Positions 9,298 through 17,946 of a DNA stretch of 64,000 nt are shown here, piece after piece; position 1 is the stretch's first letter; each line of letters opens with the position of its first letter. The stretch covers positions 62,001-126,000 of the forward strand of contig JAWMQP010000004.1 of NCBI GenBank assembly GCA_033283335.1, given 5' to 3'. Both the position numbers and the translations under genes were made by a program. The DNA is from Pseudomaricurvus sp033283335. GTDB taxonomy: Bacteria; Pseudomonadota; Gammaproteobacteria; Pseudomonadales; Cellvibrionaceae. A model generated the notes under the pieces. It saw only the letters and a program-made list of their open reading frames with translations, had not been told where the DNA came from and ran no database searches.

Positions 9298-11298
9298 TTA
9301 GCGTTCAAACACCACTTTGCCGTTAAACACCGTGGTCAACACCTGGGTTTGATCAATCTTGTCGGCCTCGCCGGTGTTGGCCAGGTCGATAATGTTCTGA
9401 CTCAGCACCGCAAAGTCGGCTTTTTTGCCCACTTCCAGTGAACCCACCAGATCACTTTGACGCAGCGCTTCAGCTCCGTGAATGGTGTAAGCATCCAGAA
9501 TATCTTCGATGCTCAGGCGCTCCTGCTCGTTCCACACCACATCGCCTTCACCCTGACGAGTGACCGCCTGCTCAATATTGACGAAAGGGCGTGGCTCACG
9601 GGTATCCACCGGTGCATCACTGCCAGCCGCCAGAATCGCACCGGCTTGTTGCATGCTCTTGGCGGGGTAGCTGTACTGCATGGTGTAGTGTTGCGGGTTG
9701 TAGAGATCATCAACCCCCTGCACCTGATCGATAAATGGCGTCACGGTCACATCGTAAGCCACTTCAGGCCTGACCCAGGCGTAAGTCATGGTGACATAGA
9801 GTCCCAGCTCGCCGGCGCGCTGGATATCGGCTGGATCCACCAGCTGGGCATGACCCAGGTTGTGAGGACGATCAGACTTCGGCAAATCGGCAAACGCATC
9901 AATGGCGGTGCGCACCGCGCGATCACCAATGACATGGGCATGGACGGTGTAATCACGGGCATCCAGCGCGGCAATATAGTCGTGAATGAACGTTTCGGAA
10001 TGCTCCAGTACTCCCTCGCTTTCTACACACTGAGCCGGCGCAAAGCCGTGGCTTTGCATAAAAGCCTGGCTGGCGGCAGCGGATTTGTAATCGGCCATCT
10101 GCTCACGCACCTGCTGACAGAGTTCACTGTCGAGATCCACGTAACCATCGATTTCCAGGGTTTGCGAATCAGCATCAAAGTTGAACAGCGGCTGCTGGAA
10201 ATGATGTAAATGAGCAGCGTTAGGCAAGGTCGGTGGGTTCACCAGTGGATTGCCTTCGATCACACCATCGACAAAAATTTTGGCCGCGTCCGCTTTGATC
10301 AACGGGTTGTCAGCCACACTGGCCCGGATCTCATCAAACGTGCTCATCAACCGATCTATATCGATGACGCCGTCGGCATTTTTGAAATCGTTGAAATGTG
10401 GGTAGAGGGCGGTGGTCAAACGAAAGGTCTGCTGTCCCGATTGCTGTAAGCCAACGTAGAGAGGCACACTTTCCAGAGCGGCGGCGGCATCCTGCACCGA
10501 GGTGATACCATAGCTAGCCAGCTTTTCGGCCACCAAGTGCATGGCCTCCGCCGGGATCAAGTCACCCAGCAACATGCCGGGATCAATGTCCACCAGCAGG
10601 CGAGCGGTTTCGTTGAGAGAACCATCAGGTTGGCCTTCACTGTCACGACCGATCAACTCGGCATAATCGGCAAACTCGTTAGCCAGGGTAGTGGCATTAA
10701 TGCCGACCACCTCACCCGCCTGATTCTTGGCCGTCGCCAGTGCCGCACTGTTGGCCGCAGCGTGGTGACCATCATTGCCTTTGAGAAAAATGGGACTGTC
10801 GGCAGACACCGCATCCAGGGCAGCGCGCAAGGTCGGGTATTGCGCGCTGGGCTCATTACCCTGGGTAAAGGCCCACTGCTCGACGATCAACCACTGCCCG
10901 GGCTGGACCTGGTAACGAGCCATACATTCCTGTAGTACCGGCACCATCGCTTCCAGACTGTAGGGGGTGCTGTCCAGATCGCAGCTATCGAGTTTGACGA
11001 TCCCCAGCGGATGAATATGGGCGTCGTGCAAGCCCGGGATCACCAGCTGCCCCTGCAAATCGGTTACCTGGGTGGATTCTCCAACATACGCCTGCACGCC
11101 GGCAGCATCGCCCACGTAGACAATGTCCTCGCCTTTCACCGCAATGGCTTGAGCCATACTGCGCTCGGCATCGGCGGTGTAAATGGTTGCGTTGGTAAAC
11201 ACCAGATCCGCACTGGAGGCAGGGGCTGGGTTTTCCGCGCAACCGGCGGCCAACAGCAGGGCACTGGCAGGCACTAAGGTCTTCAATAGATCTTTCAT
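9298..11298 (-). CDS. Lipoprotein metal-dependent amidohydrolase, YtcJ-like
   Basis: A 666-residue protein with a lipoprotein signal: a basic start (MKDLLK), a hydrophobic core and lipobox LAAGC with Cys20. After that the DLVFTNATIYTAD start and the HDAHIH metal motif (His94, His96) mark an amidohydrolase of the YtcJ/imidazolonepropionase-like type. Later HAHVIGDRAV and GSDAPVD give the remaining metal and catalytic positions. The enzyme should hydrolyse an amide or similar bond in a small compound in the periplasm, anchored to a membrane; the substrate is unknown. It lies next to the puuA-puuD genes and could prepare an amine or amide substrate, which is inference only. Confidence 0.85.
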   Translation of the reverse strand: MKDLLKTLVPASALLLAAGCAENPAPASSADLVFTNATIYTADAERSMAQAIAVKGEDIVYVGDAAGVQAYVGESTQVTDLQGQLVIPGLHDAHIHPLGIVKLDSCDLDSTPYSLEAMVPVLQECMARYQVQPGQWLIVEQWAFTQGNEPSAQYPTLRAALDAVSADSPIFLKGNDGHHAAANSAALATAKNQAGEVVGINATTLANEFADYAELIGRDSEGQPDGSLNETARLLVDIDPGMLLGDLIPAEAMHLVAEKLASYGITSVQDAAAALESVPLYVGLQQSGQQTFRLTTALYPHFNDFKNADGVIDIDRLMSTFDEIRASVADNPLIKADAAKIFVDGVIEGNPLVNPPTLPNAAHLHHFQQPLFNFDADSQTLEIDGYVDLDSELCQQVREQMADYKSAAASQAFMQSHGFAPAQCVESEGVLEHSETFIHDYIAALDARDYTVHAHVIGDRAVRTAIDAFADLPKSDRPHNLGHAQLVDPADIQRAGELGLYVTMTYAWVRPEVAYDVTVTPFIDQVQGVDDLYNPQHYTMQYSYPAKSMQQAGAILAAGSDAPVDTREPRPFVNIEQAVTRQGEGDVVWNEQERLSIEDILDAYTIHGAEALRQSDLVGSLEVGKKADFAVLSQNIIDLANTGEADKIDQTQVLTTVFNGKVVFER

Positions 11299-11370
11299 TA
11301 TCTACGCATCTCGCTTTTTTGATTTTTTAAGGACGAAACTCGATATCAGACGGACAACAGCAATCAGCCA

Positions 11371-12705
11371 TCACACGTTCAATAACAGGTGCTCACGCTC
11401 CCAGGAACTGATCACTTTATTGAACTCTTCATACTCAAAGGCCTTCACCGCCACATAGGCGTCGACAAACGTCGGGCCGAGAATATCGCGCAGCTCTTCA
11501 CAGTCATCCAGCAGGCGAGCGGCATGCTCCAGGGTACGAGGAACTTCAATGTCTTCCTCATAGGAACTGCCCTCACAGGGTGCGGTAGGCTCGATCTGCA
11601 TTTTCATCCCCAGGTATCCACTGGCGAGGGTAGCAGCCAGAGCCAGGTAAGGGTTCACATCCACCCCGGCAAAACGGTTTTCCACCCGCTTGGCCTGAGG
11701 CGAACTGTCGGGCACCCGAATACCCGTGGTGCGGTTGTCGTAGCCCCAGCTCAAGTTGATAGGCGCTGCAATTTCCTTGGCGAAGCGACGATAGGAATTC
11801 ACGTTAGGCGCATAGAAAGGCATCGCGTGCTTGGTGAATTTCTGCAAGCCACCGATGTAGTGACGGAACAGGTCGTTCTCGTTGCCCTTGTCATCGACAA
11901 AGATATTTTTACCGGTCACCGAGTCCACGATGCTCTGGTGAATGTGCATGGAACTGCCGGGTTGCTTTTCCATGGGCTTGGCCATGAAGGTGGCAAACAC
12001 CCCATGCTGCATGGCAATTTCCCGCAGGGTGCGTTTGAAGGTAAACACCTGATCGGCCAAATCCAGTGGATTGCCATGGAGGAAATTCAACTCCATCTGC
12101 GCCGCGCCGGTTTCGTCAATCAGCGAGTCCACATCCAGCCCCATCTTTTCACAGGCATTGAACATGTCTTCAATCAGCGGCTCGAATTCATTGATGGCGT
12201 CGATGGTGTAAGAACGACGCATCACTTCCGCCCGGCCTGAGCGACCAATGGGTGCTTCCAGTTCGTAATCCGGATCGGAGGTCTGCTTGACCAGATAGAA
12301 TTCCACTTCCGGTGCTACCACCGGACTCCAGCCTTCTTTTTCATAGAGTGCCAGCACACGCTTCAAAACCCCGCGACTGGACAGAGGATGCAATTCACCG
12401 TCGCGTGTCATGCAGTCGTGAATAATCTGTACAGTGGGGTCTTTGGCCCAGGGCACAACGCGCATGGCGTTGGGGTCCGGCTGCAGGAACATATCGCCGT
12501 CGTTGACGCCGAGAATCTGATCGTATTCGTCGGGGTAACCGCCGGTGACGGATTGCAGCAGGATGCATTCTGGCAGACGGGTTTCTTCCTTGAAGAATTT
12601 GTCCGCCGGAACAAATTTGCCGCGGGCATTACCGGTCATATCGGGAATCAGACATTCCACTTCAGTAATGTTGTGCTGTTTTAACCACTCGTTGATGGTG
12701 TCCAT
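11371..12705 (-). CDS. puuA: Glutamine-synthetase-family gamma-glutamylpolyamine synthetase (first copy)
   Basis: A 444-residue GlnA-type protein with the N-terminal beta-grasp (EVECLIPDMTGNARGKFVPA) and catalytic domain: PVVAPEVEFYLV (metal-binding Glu), GAAQMELNFLHGNP, GSSMHIHQS and NRFAGVDVNPYLA. It lacks the adenylylation-type tail of true GlnA and matches the PuuA group, which ligates glutamate to putrescine or another amine with ATP. The next gene on the same strand upstream is puuD, so puuD and puuA form a leftward pair. A second PuuA lies in the divergent unit. Which amine each copy prefers cannot be told from sequence. Confidence 0.85.
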   Translation of the reverse strand: MDTINEWLKQHNITEVECLIPDMTGNARGKFVPADKFFKEETRLPECILLQSVTGGYPDEYDQILGVNDGDMFLQPDPNAMRVVPWAKDPTVQIIHDCMTRDGELHPLSSRGVLKRVLALYEKEGWSPVVAPEVEFYLVKQTSDPDYELEAPIGRSGRAEVMRRSYTIDAINEFEPLIEDMFNACEKMGLDVDSLIDETGAAQMELNFLHGNPLDLADQVFTFKRTLREIAMQHGVFATFMAKPMEKQPGSSMHIHQSIVDSVTGKNIFVDDKGNENDLFRHYIGGLQKFTKHAMPFYAPNVNSYRRFAKEIAAPINLSWGYDNRTTGIRVPDSSPQAKRVENRFAGVDVNPYLALAATLASGYLGMKMQIEPTAPCEGSSYEEDIEVPRTLEHAARLLDDCEELRDILGPTFVDAYVAVKAFEYEEFNKVISSWEREHLLLNV

Positions 12706-12768
12706 ATAATACCTGGATGGTTGCTAGGAAATCTTGAGCAACGACAGCTCGCTGAGCATGGCTCAGTC

Positions 12769-13518
12769 TTATTTCTGTCGATCCTCACACGCCTGTTTAA
12801 AAGCGTTGAAAATACTTTGGTAAAACGGGTTTTGCGTCACCTGCCACTCGGGATGCCATTGTACGGCAAACACAAAGCGGTCTTCTCGCTCCAACCGGAA
12901 TGCCTCAATCAGGCCATCGGGGGCGCGGGCTTCTACCGCCAATCCTGGAGCCAGGTCTTTAATGCCTTGCTGGTGGATACTGTTAACCTGCGCTTCCAGG
13001 CCACCACTCACACGCGCCAGCAAACCGCCTTCAGTAAGACTGACACTGTGGGCCGGTCCGTATTGCACCGCCACCGGTTGCTCGGGATCTTCGCGATGAT
13101 CCATCATCCCGGGCAACTCCTGCACCTTCTGATGCAGGCTGCCACCGAGGGCGACATTGATTTCCTGAAAGCCGCGGCAAATACCAAACACGGGAACATC
13201 CGCTGCCAGCGCCATGCTGATCAACGGCAGGGTAGTCGCATCCCGGGCCGGATCGTGTTGGGGATCCTGGGCCGGTTCGCCATTGTAATGGTGTGGTTCG
13301 ATGTTGCTGGGTGATCCGGTCAGCAGCAGACCATCGATCATCGACAGATAAGTTTCCAGTAAATGGGGTTCGCCCATGGCCGGGATCAACAGGGGCAGTG
13401 CATTCATGCCCTCGGTAATACCACGGATGTATTTGTCGCCAATGGCGTGAAACGGATGCGGACCGATCATTTTGCAGTCGGCAACCAGACCAATGGTCAG
13501 GGGCTTTTTGTTACTCAT
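12769..13518 (-). CDS. puuD: Gamma-glutamyl-gamma-aminobutyrate hydrolase
   Basis: A 249-residue class I glutamine-amidotransferase-like hydrolase. The nucleophile motif is FGICRGFQEIN with Cys114, and the His-Glu pair is QWHPEW (His222, Glu224), the full triad. It releases glutamate from gamma-glutamyl-GABA at the end of the Puu route, giving GABA. AAGG precedes the ATG at 13518. It starts a leftward unit with puuA and is divergent from the second puuA, so the gap between them should hold the promoters for both. Confidence 0.88.
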   Translation of the reverse strand: MSNKKPLTIGLVADCKMIGPHPFHAIGDKYIRGITEGMNALPLLIPAMGEPHLLETYLSMIDGLLLTGSPSNIEPHHYNGEPAQDPQHDPARDATTLPLISMALAADVPVFGICRGFQEINVALGGSLHQKVQELPGMMDHREDPEQPVAVQYGPAHSVSLTEGGLLARVSGGLEAQVNSIHQQGIKDLAPGLAVEARAPDGLIEAFRLEREDRFVFAVQWHPEWQVTQNPFYQSIFNAFKQACEDRQK

Positions 13519-13825
13519 CGGAATACCTTACAACAGTCATTGAACAGCAGCCATTTCCTGGCTTAAGCGTAAGCGGGTACTCGTTTTTAAGTATAGAGGG
13601 ATTACCGCGAATACTTTTTGAATTGTCTGTTCTTCAATTATTTCTATACATATCAGTGCGTTGACTATGAAAGCAGGAAATCAACCACCAACAAAAACCG
13701 AACTATGCTTCAGTTTATGAAGTTTTTATCCTAAAATCAACCAAAGCCCCGTGGCCGCATTCCGACCGCGACAGGGCACCGATCAAACCACAATAAATCG
13801 ACCAAGATTTTCTGGGAGGACCGAC
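13519..13825. promoter_or_regulatory. Divergent promoter region between puuD and the second puuA
   Basis: About 307 AT-rich bases between divergent genes. It has a CTTCA-N5-TGAAG inverted repeat at 13708-13722 that could be an operator. A TATACT-like -10 for the leftward unit lies near 13589, without a convincing -35 box. No coding sequence is seen. The TetR gene at 15,285 is the nearest candidate regulator, by inference. Confidence 0.4.
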
Positions 13826-15205
13826 GTGAGCGGTTTGGACACAAACGGCGACTTGGACGCCGTAACGAATTTTATGCAACAAAACCCTGATATTGACACC
13901 ATTGAAGTACTGCTCACCGATCTCAACGGCATACTGCGTGGCAAATGGCTGCCCATCGATAACCTGCCCCGGATTCTGGAAGGCAATTTCAAAATGCCGT
14001 TTTCCGCCACCACCCCGGATATCTGGGGACGGGATATTCCCTCACTGGTGGATGGCACCGGCGATGGTGACGGCATCTGCCACCCGGTGCTTTCCACCCT
14101 CAAGCGCATCCCCTGGCTGGAACGACCCACCGCCCAGCTGCTGCTGACCATGACCGAAGAAAATGGCACCCCCTGGGATAACGACTGCCGGGCGCTGCTG
14201 GAGCAAGTGATGCAGCGCTACGAGGCCAAAGGCTGGCGTCCGGTCACCGCGCCGGAACTGGAATTTTATCTGTTTCTCGACCAGCGTGACGAGCTGGGCA
14301 CGCCGCAGCTGCCCGACAGCCGCGTCAACGGTCGCTGCAAAATTGGCGGACAGATTTTTAACACCGACCTGATGCACGAATACGCCGACCTGCTGCACGA
14401 CATGCGCAAGGCCTGTGAAGATCTGGACCTGCCTCTGGACACCATCGTCAAGGAGCTGTCCCCCGGCCAGTTTGAACTCAACCTGCACCATGTCGATGAC
14501 CCGTTAAAGGCCGCCGATAATGGCCTGCTGCTCAAACGGGTGATCAAAAATGTCGCCCACCAGCACGGTTTTATCGCCTCGTTTATGGCCAAACCGTTTG
14601 GCGAGCTGGACGGCAACGGCATGCACATTCACGCCAGTATCATCGACGAGCAGGGCCACAACCTGTTTGACAATGGCACCGAGGAGGGCAGTGAACTGCT
14701 GTTGCACGCCATTGCCGGTTTGCAGCAAACCATGGCCGACACCTTCCTGATGTTCGCCCCGCACCTGAACTCATTCCGCCGTTACAAGGCCGGCAGCCAT
14801 GCCCCGGTGGCCCCCACCTGGGGGTACGAGAACCGCGACGTGTCCATGCGTATCCCCAACGGCGACTGTCAGGCTCGCCGGATCGAGTACCGCGTGGCTG
14901 GTGCCGATGCCAACCCTTACCTGGCACTGGCGGCCCTGTTGGCCGGTATGCTCTATGGTATTGAACACAAGTTACTGCCCAGCGAACCCTGCCCGATGGA
15001 GCAGGGGCCGGATGAGCAACCGGAAGCCTGCCTGCCACACACCTGGCACGAGGCCCTGCAGCGCTTTGAGCAATCCGAGTATGTGGCGCAGTACCTGGGG
15101 GAGCAGTTTCAAACCGCCTTCAGCGCGGTGAAACATTTTGAGCAGGCTGAGTTTGAAGGTAGTATTAGCCCCCTGGAATACGACACTTATTTGGTTATGT
15201 CCTGA
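13826..15205 (+). CDS. puuA: Glutamine-synthetase-family gamma-glutamylpolyamine synthetase (second copy)
   Basis: A 459-residue GlnA-type ligase. Its motifs are IEVLLTDLNGILRGKWLP, TAPELEFYLFLD (metal-binding Glu), PGQFELNLHHVDDP, GNGMHIHASI and EYRVAGADANPYLALA. GTG at 13826 is chosen over a longer frame (13751) because GGGAGGA stands 5 bases before it. It should join glutamate to an amine with ATP. It is clearly diverged from the first copy, which suggests a different amine substrate. The TetR gene follows 79 bases downstream on the same strand. Confidence 0.84.
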   Translation: MSGLDTNGDLDAVTNFMQQNPDIDTIEVLLTDLNGILRGKWLPIDNLPRILEGNFKMPFSATTPDIWGRDIPSLVDGTGDGDGICHPVLSTLKRIPWLERPTAQLLLTMTEENGTPWDNDCRALLEQVMQRYEAKGWRPVTAPELEFYLFLDQRDELGTPQLPDSRVNGRCKIGGQIFNTDLMHEYADLLHDMRKACEDLDLPLDTIVKELSPGQFELNLHHVDDPLKAADNGLLLKRVIKNVAHQHGFIASFMAKPFGELDGNGMHIHASIIDEQGHNLFDNGTEEGSELLLHAIAGLQQTMADTFLMFAPHLNSFRRYKAGSHAPVAPTWGYENRDVSMRIPNGDCQARRIEYRVAGADANPYLALAALLAGMLYGIEHKLLPSEPCPMEQGPDEQPEACLPHTWHEALQRFEQSEYVAQYLGEQFQTAFSAVKHFEQAEFEGSISPLEYDTYLVMS

Positions 15206-15284
15206 TCACGTCTCAGGCAGAATCGCACTCGCTCGCGACGGGGGACAGCCAAGAGGACACATCATGTACAGGATAAACCCGTAA

Positions 15285-15926
15285 ATGCATAAAGAGCGTC
15301 AGGAAAAACGCAAAAGTACGCTGAACCCCCGCCGCCAGCCCGTCCAGCAACGGGCTCGCGAACGCACCCAACAAATTCTCGACATTACCGCCCGGCTTCT
15401 GGATGAAGTGGGCATTGATGACCTCACCACCATTTTGATCGCCAAAGAGCTGGGCATTTCGGTCGGCTCCCTGTACCACTATTTTCCCAACAAGCACGCC
15501 ATCATGTACGCCCTGGGCGAGCGCTGGCTGCAGGAAATGACCCTGGCCATGAATGAGATTGAGTCCAACAATCTCGAGGCCATGACCCTGGAAGAATTCG
15601 TCGACACCGCCATCGATTGCATGCTGTCGGTGTACAAGGCTCAGAAAGCGGTGCTGCCCCTGGCCCAGGCGCTGTGGTCCATTCCGGAACTGCGCGACCT
15701 GGACATCAAGCACGACACCCTGGTCATCACCCGACTGGCGGCCATGTTTGAGCGGATGCAGTTTCCCGGCGGTAAGAGCGAACTGGAACGCATTGGCCGG
15801 GTCTACCTGGAAGCCACCCACGCCGTGTTGCTGACCATCGTCTCGCAGAAGACCATTCGCTCCAAACGCAGTCTGGAAGACCTAAAGGGTATGATTCTGA
15901 CGCTGCTGCGCTCGCACAAAGGCTGA
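15285..15926 (+). CDS. TetR-family transcriptional regulator
   Basis: A 213-residue regulator. The N-terminal helix-turn-helix is ILDITARLLDEVGIDDLTT followed by IAKELGISVGSLYHYFPNK, the classical TetR recognition helix. A basic leader (RQEKRKSTLNPRRQP) precedes it. The C-terminal ligand domain is not specific enough to name an effector. Its place behind the second puuA suggests control of polyamine genes, by inference. Its last 45 bases overlap the convergent DMT transporter gene. Confidence 0.85.
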   Translation: MHKERQEKRKSTLNPRRQPVQQRARERTQQILDITARLLDEVGIDDLTTILIAKELGISVGSLYHYFPNKHAIMYALGERWLQEMTLAMNEIESNNLEAMTLEEFVDTAIDCMLSVYKAQKAVLPLAQALWSIPELRDLDIKHDTLVITRLAAMFERMQFPGGKSELERIGRVYLEATHAVLLTIVSQKTIRSKRSLEDLKGMILTLLRSHKG

Positions 15927-16811
15927 TACCCAGGCCTGTATCCCAATCCCCAGCACGATCAACGCCAACCCCGCCAGGGTTGGCAGTTTGATGGGTTCCG
16001 CCAGTACCAGGGCAATCACCCCCAGCGATAAAAATGGCGTGGCAAAAGCCAGGCTGCTCACCCGCGAGGTACTCTCGCTCAGGCTCAGCGCCGTGGACCA
16101 GAGCACAAACGTCAGCCCCATTTCAAACACCCCCACATAGGCGGCACCGGCCAGGCCCGGCCACAGATCTCCGGTCAGCGCTGACAGCGACACGGGGGCC
16201 AACCACCAGGTAGTCAACATCAGCGGCGGTAATACCAGCAGAAAACTCAACCACAGTGTCACGGTGGCATCCAATCGTTGCTTGAGATTCAGGATCCAAT
16301 ACAGCGCCCACACCAGGGTGCTGGCCAGGGCGGCAGCCACCCCCAGCGGGTCGTTGAACTGCAGACTCAACAGCTGCCCCTGGGTTGCGATCATCAGCAC
16401 ACCGAAGTACGCCAGTGCCAGTGCCAGCCATTCCAGCGGCCGCACCCGCTGCCCCAGCAGCAACACCGACATCAGCACCAGCATGGCGGGCCAACTGTAA
16501 TTGATGGCCAGCGCTTCCTGCGCCGGCAACCGATCGTAGGCTTCAAACAAGACAAAATAATACAGACAGGGGTTGAGCAACCCCAGCAACAGACACAACA
16601 GCCAATGCCGCCTGGGGAACTGCCGCAGCAGGGCTAACTTGCCCTGCCAGCAGACAATCACAAACAGCACCAGCGCCGACACCACACTGGCCAGACACAC
16701 CAGCTGCAGCGGCTGCAGATACTGTAACGATAATTTAAACACGGTGGCGACGGTGGACCAACAGACAATCGCCGCCAGTGCAAAACCCACCGCTCGAGCC
16801 TGATTTGTCAT
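15882..16811 (-). CDS. DMT/EamA-family transporter
   Basis: A 309-residue protein with about ten hydrophobic helices and two EamA halves (VGFALAAIVCWSTVATVFKL and later GVAAALASTLVWALYWILNL). EAYDRLPAQEALAINYSWP is the conserved segment of aromatic amino acid or metabolite exporters such as YddG. It probably exports a small metabolite across the inner membrane. ATG at 16811 is chosen because GGAGAG precedes it, instead of a TTG at 16829. Its 3' end overlaps the TetR gene by 45 bases on the opposite strand. Confidence 0.85.
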   Translation of the reverse strand: MTNQARAVGFALAAIVCWSTVATVFKLSLQYLQPLQLVCLASVVSALVLFVIVCWQGKLALLRQFPRRHWLLCLLLGLLNPCLYYFVLFEAYDRLPAQEALAINYSWPAMLVLMSVLLLGQRVRPLEWLALALAYFGVLMIATQGQLLSLQFNDPLGVAAALASTLVWALYWILNLKQRLDATVTLWLSFLLVLPPLMLTTWWLAPVSLSALTGDLWPGLAGAAYVGVFEMGLTFVLWSTALSLSESTSRVSSLAFATPFLSLGVIALVLAEPIKLPTLAGLALIVLGIGIQAWVSAFVRAQQRQNHTL

Positions 16812-16840
16812 AGTGGCGCTCTCCAGCAACTGCTCAAATC

Positions 16841-16894
16841 CAGTGACTTCTGAAACACCAAGGACTGCTCAAACACCAAGGACTACTCAAACAC
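16841..16894. repeat. 18-bp tandem repeat across the stop codon of the cation transporter
   Basis: Three adjacent 18-bp copies: 16877-16894 (CAAGGACTACTCAAACAC, holding the stop of the cation transporter), 16859-16876 (one base different) and 16841-16858 (more diverged). A fourth weak copy (ACTGCTCAAA) lies near 16829. The array fills most of the gap up to the ribosome-binding site of the DMT gene. Confidence 0.85.
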
Positions 16895-17821
16895 CCAATA
16901 CTCATCGCCGGTAAACAGAATGTCCAACCACAGGCTGTGATTTTGCTTTTTAATCGGTTCCAGTTTTTTGGCAATGCGGGTACGAATGTCGTCCAGCTGC
17001 TGCACGCCCTCGATCTCGAAACCATCATCCACCATCACATAGACACTGAGATTCAGCTCGCGCCCGCTTTTCGCCATGCGCAGATGGCAGCGGTCGATGC
17101 CTTCTTCCTGCAGGGCGGATTCCACCTGGTTGCGGATGTTTTGTTGCAGCTTCTGCTCCGGGGCCAGGTACAGCACTTCGCGCAGGTTCTGGCGAAAAAT
17201 GCGCACCGGAATCGGCAGAAACAACAGCACCATGATGATCACCAGCAGCGGGTCCAGGTAGTTGACCAGATACCCATAGGGGCCATCCTGAATCAGGTAG
17301 GCGACCCCAAAGCCGGAGAGAATTCCGAGACTCAACAGACAGTCAAACAGCCAGTCCGTGGCGTCCACCGCCGCCAGCCGGGAGCCGGTTTTTTTGGCGT
17401 AGCGGTGAATAATGCTGCCAAACAGCAGAGTGCCCACGGCCGACAGCGCGGCGTAGGTCACCGCCGCTTTCAAAGCCACCTGGCGACCGCCGGACAGCAG
17501 GGTCGACACCGCTTCGGTGAGCGCATAGATACAGGTGGCGCTTATGATCAGCGCCTTGATGACATTGAGTAGAGGTTCCAGATGGGTGTAACCGAACTGA
17601 AAGCGCTCGTCATCCGGTCGCACCACCAGCTTCGACACCCACAGCGTCAGCAGCGACATCACCAGGCTGATGGTCGAATAGATTCCATCAAACAGGATCG
17701 ACTGGGAGTGGGCGTAGAGCCCGTAACTGAGGCCAATGACGGCAAAGATGGCGGCACCGGTGATCGATACCTTGATGGCCCGCTGTTCCAGGGTTTGACG
17801 TTGTTTGACTGACATTTCCAT
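16883..17821 (-). CDS. Cation diffusion facilitator family transporter
   Basis: A 312-residue CDF protein. Six membrane helices are followed by a cytoplasmic C-terminal domain of about 90 residues. Conserved Asp positions appear in ILFDGIYSTISLVMS (helix 2) and VDATDWLFDCLLS (helix 5), as expected for the metal site. It should move a divalent metal such as zinc, iron or manganese out of the cytoplasm in exchange for protons. ATG at 17821 is preferred over a GTG at 17827 because GAGGT precedes it. The stop codon lies in a tandem 18-bp repeat. Confidence 0.88.
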   Translation of the reverse strand: MEMSVKQRQTLEQRAIKVSITGAAIFAVIGLSYGLYAHSQSILFDGIYSTISLVMSLLTLWVSKLVVRPDDERFQFGYTHLEPLLNVIKALIISATCIYALTEAVSTLLSGGRQVALKAAVTYAALSAVGTLLFGSIIHRYAKKTGSRLAAVDATDWLFDCLLSLGILSGFGVAYLIQDGPYGYLVNYLDPLLVIIMVLLFLPIPVRIFRQNLREVLYLAPEQKLQQNIRNQVESALQEEGIDRCHLRMAKSGRELNLSVYVMVDDGFEIEGVQQLDDIRTRIAKKLEPIKKQNHSLWLDILFTGDEYWVFE

Positions 17822-17896
17822 ACGCACCTCGCAAGCCCATTACCTGCTGGGCCCGTTAACACTCATTCCTGCAAAACAATAAAAAACACCACATAC

Positions 17897-17923
17897 AAAA
17901 ACACCGCCAGTCGGCGGTGTTTT
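17897..17923. terminator. Rho-independent terminator between the aldehyde dehydrogenase and the cation transporter
   Basis: A stem of AAAACACCGCC against GGCGGTGTTTT with a four-base loop lies just downstream of the leftward aldehyde dehydrogenase gene. The T run is on the leftward strand. Confidence 0.75.
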
Positions 17924-17946
17924 GGGAGAATTTGTTATGCGTCTCA

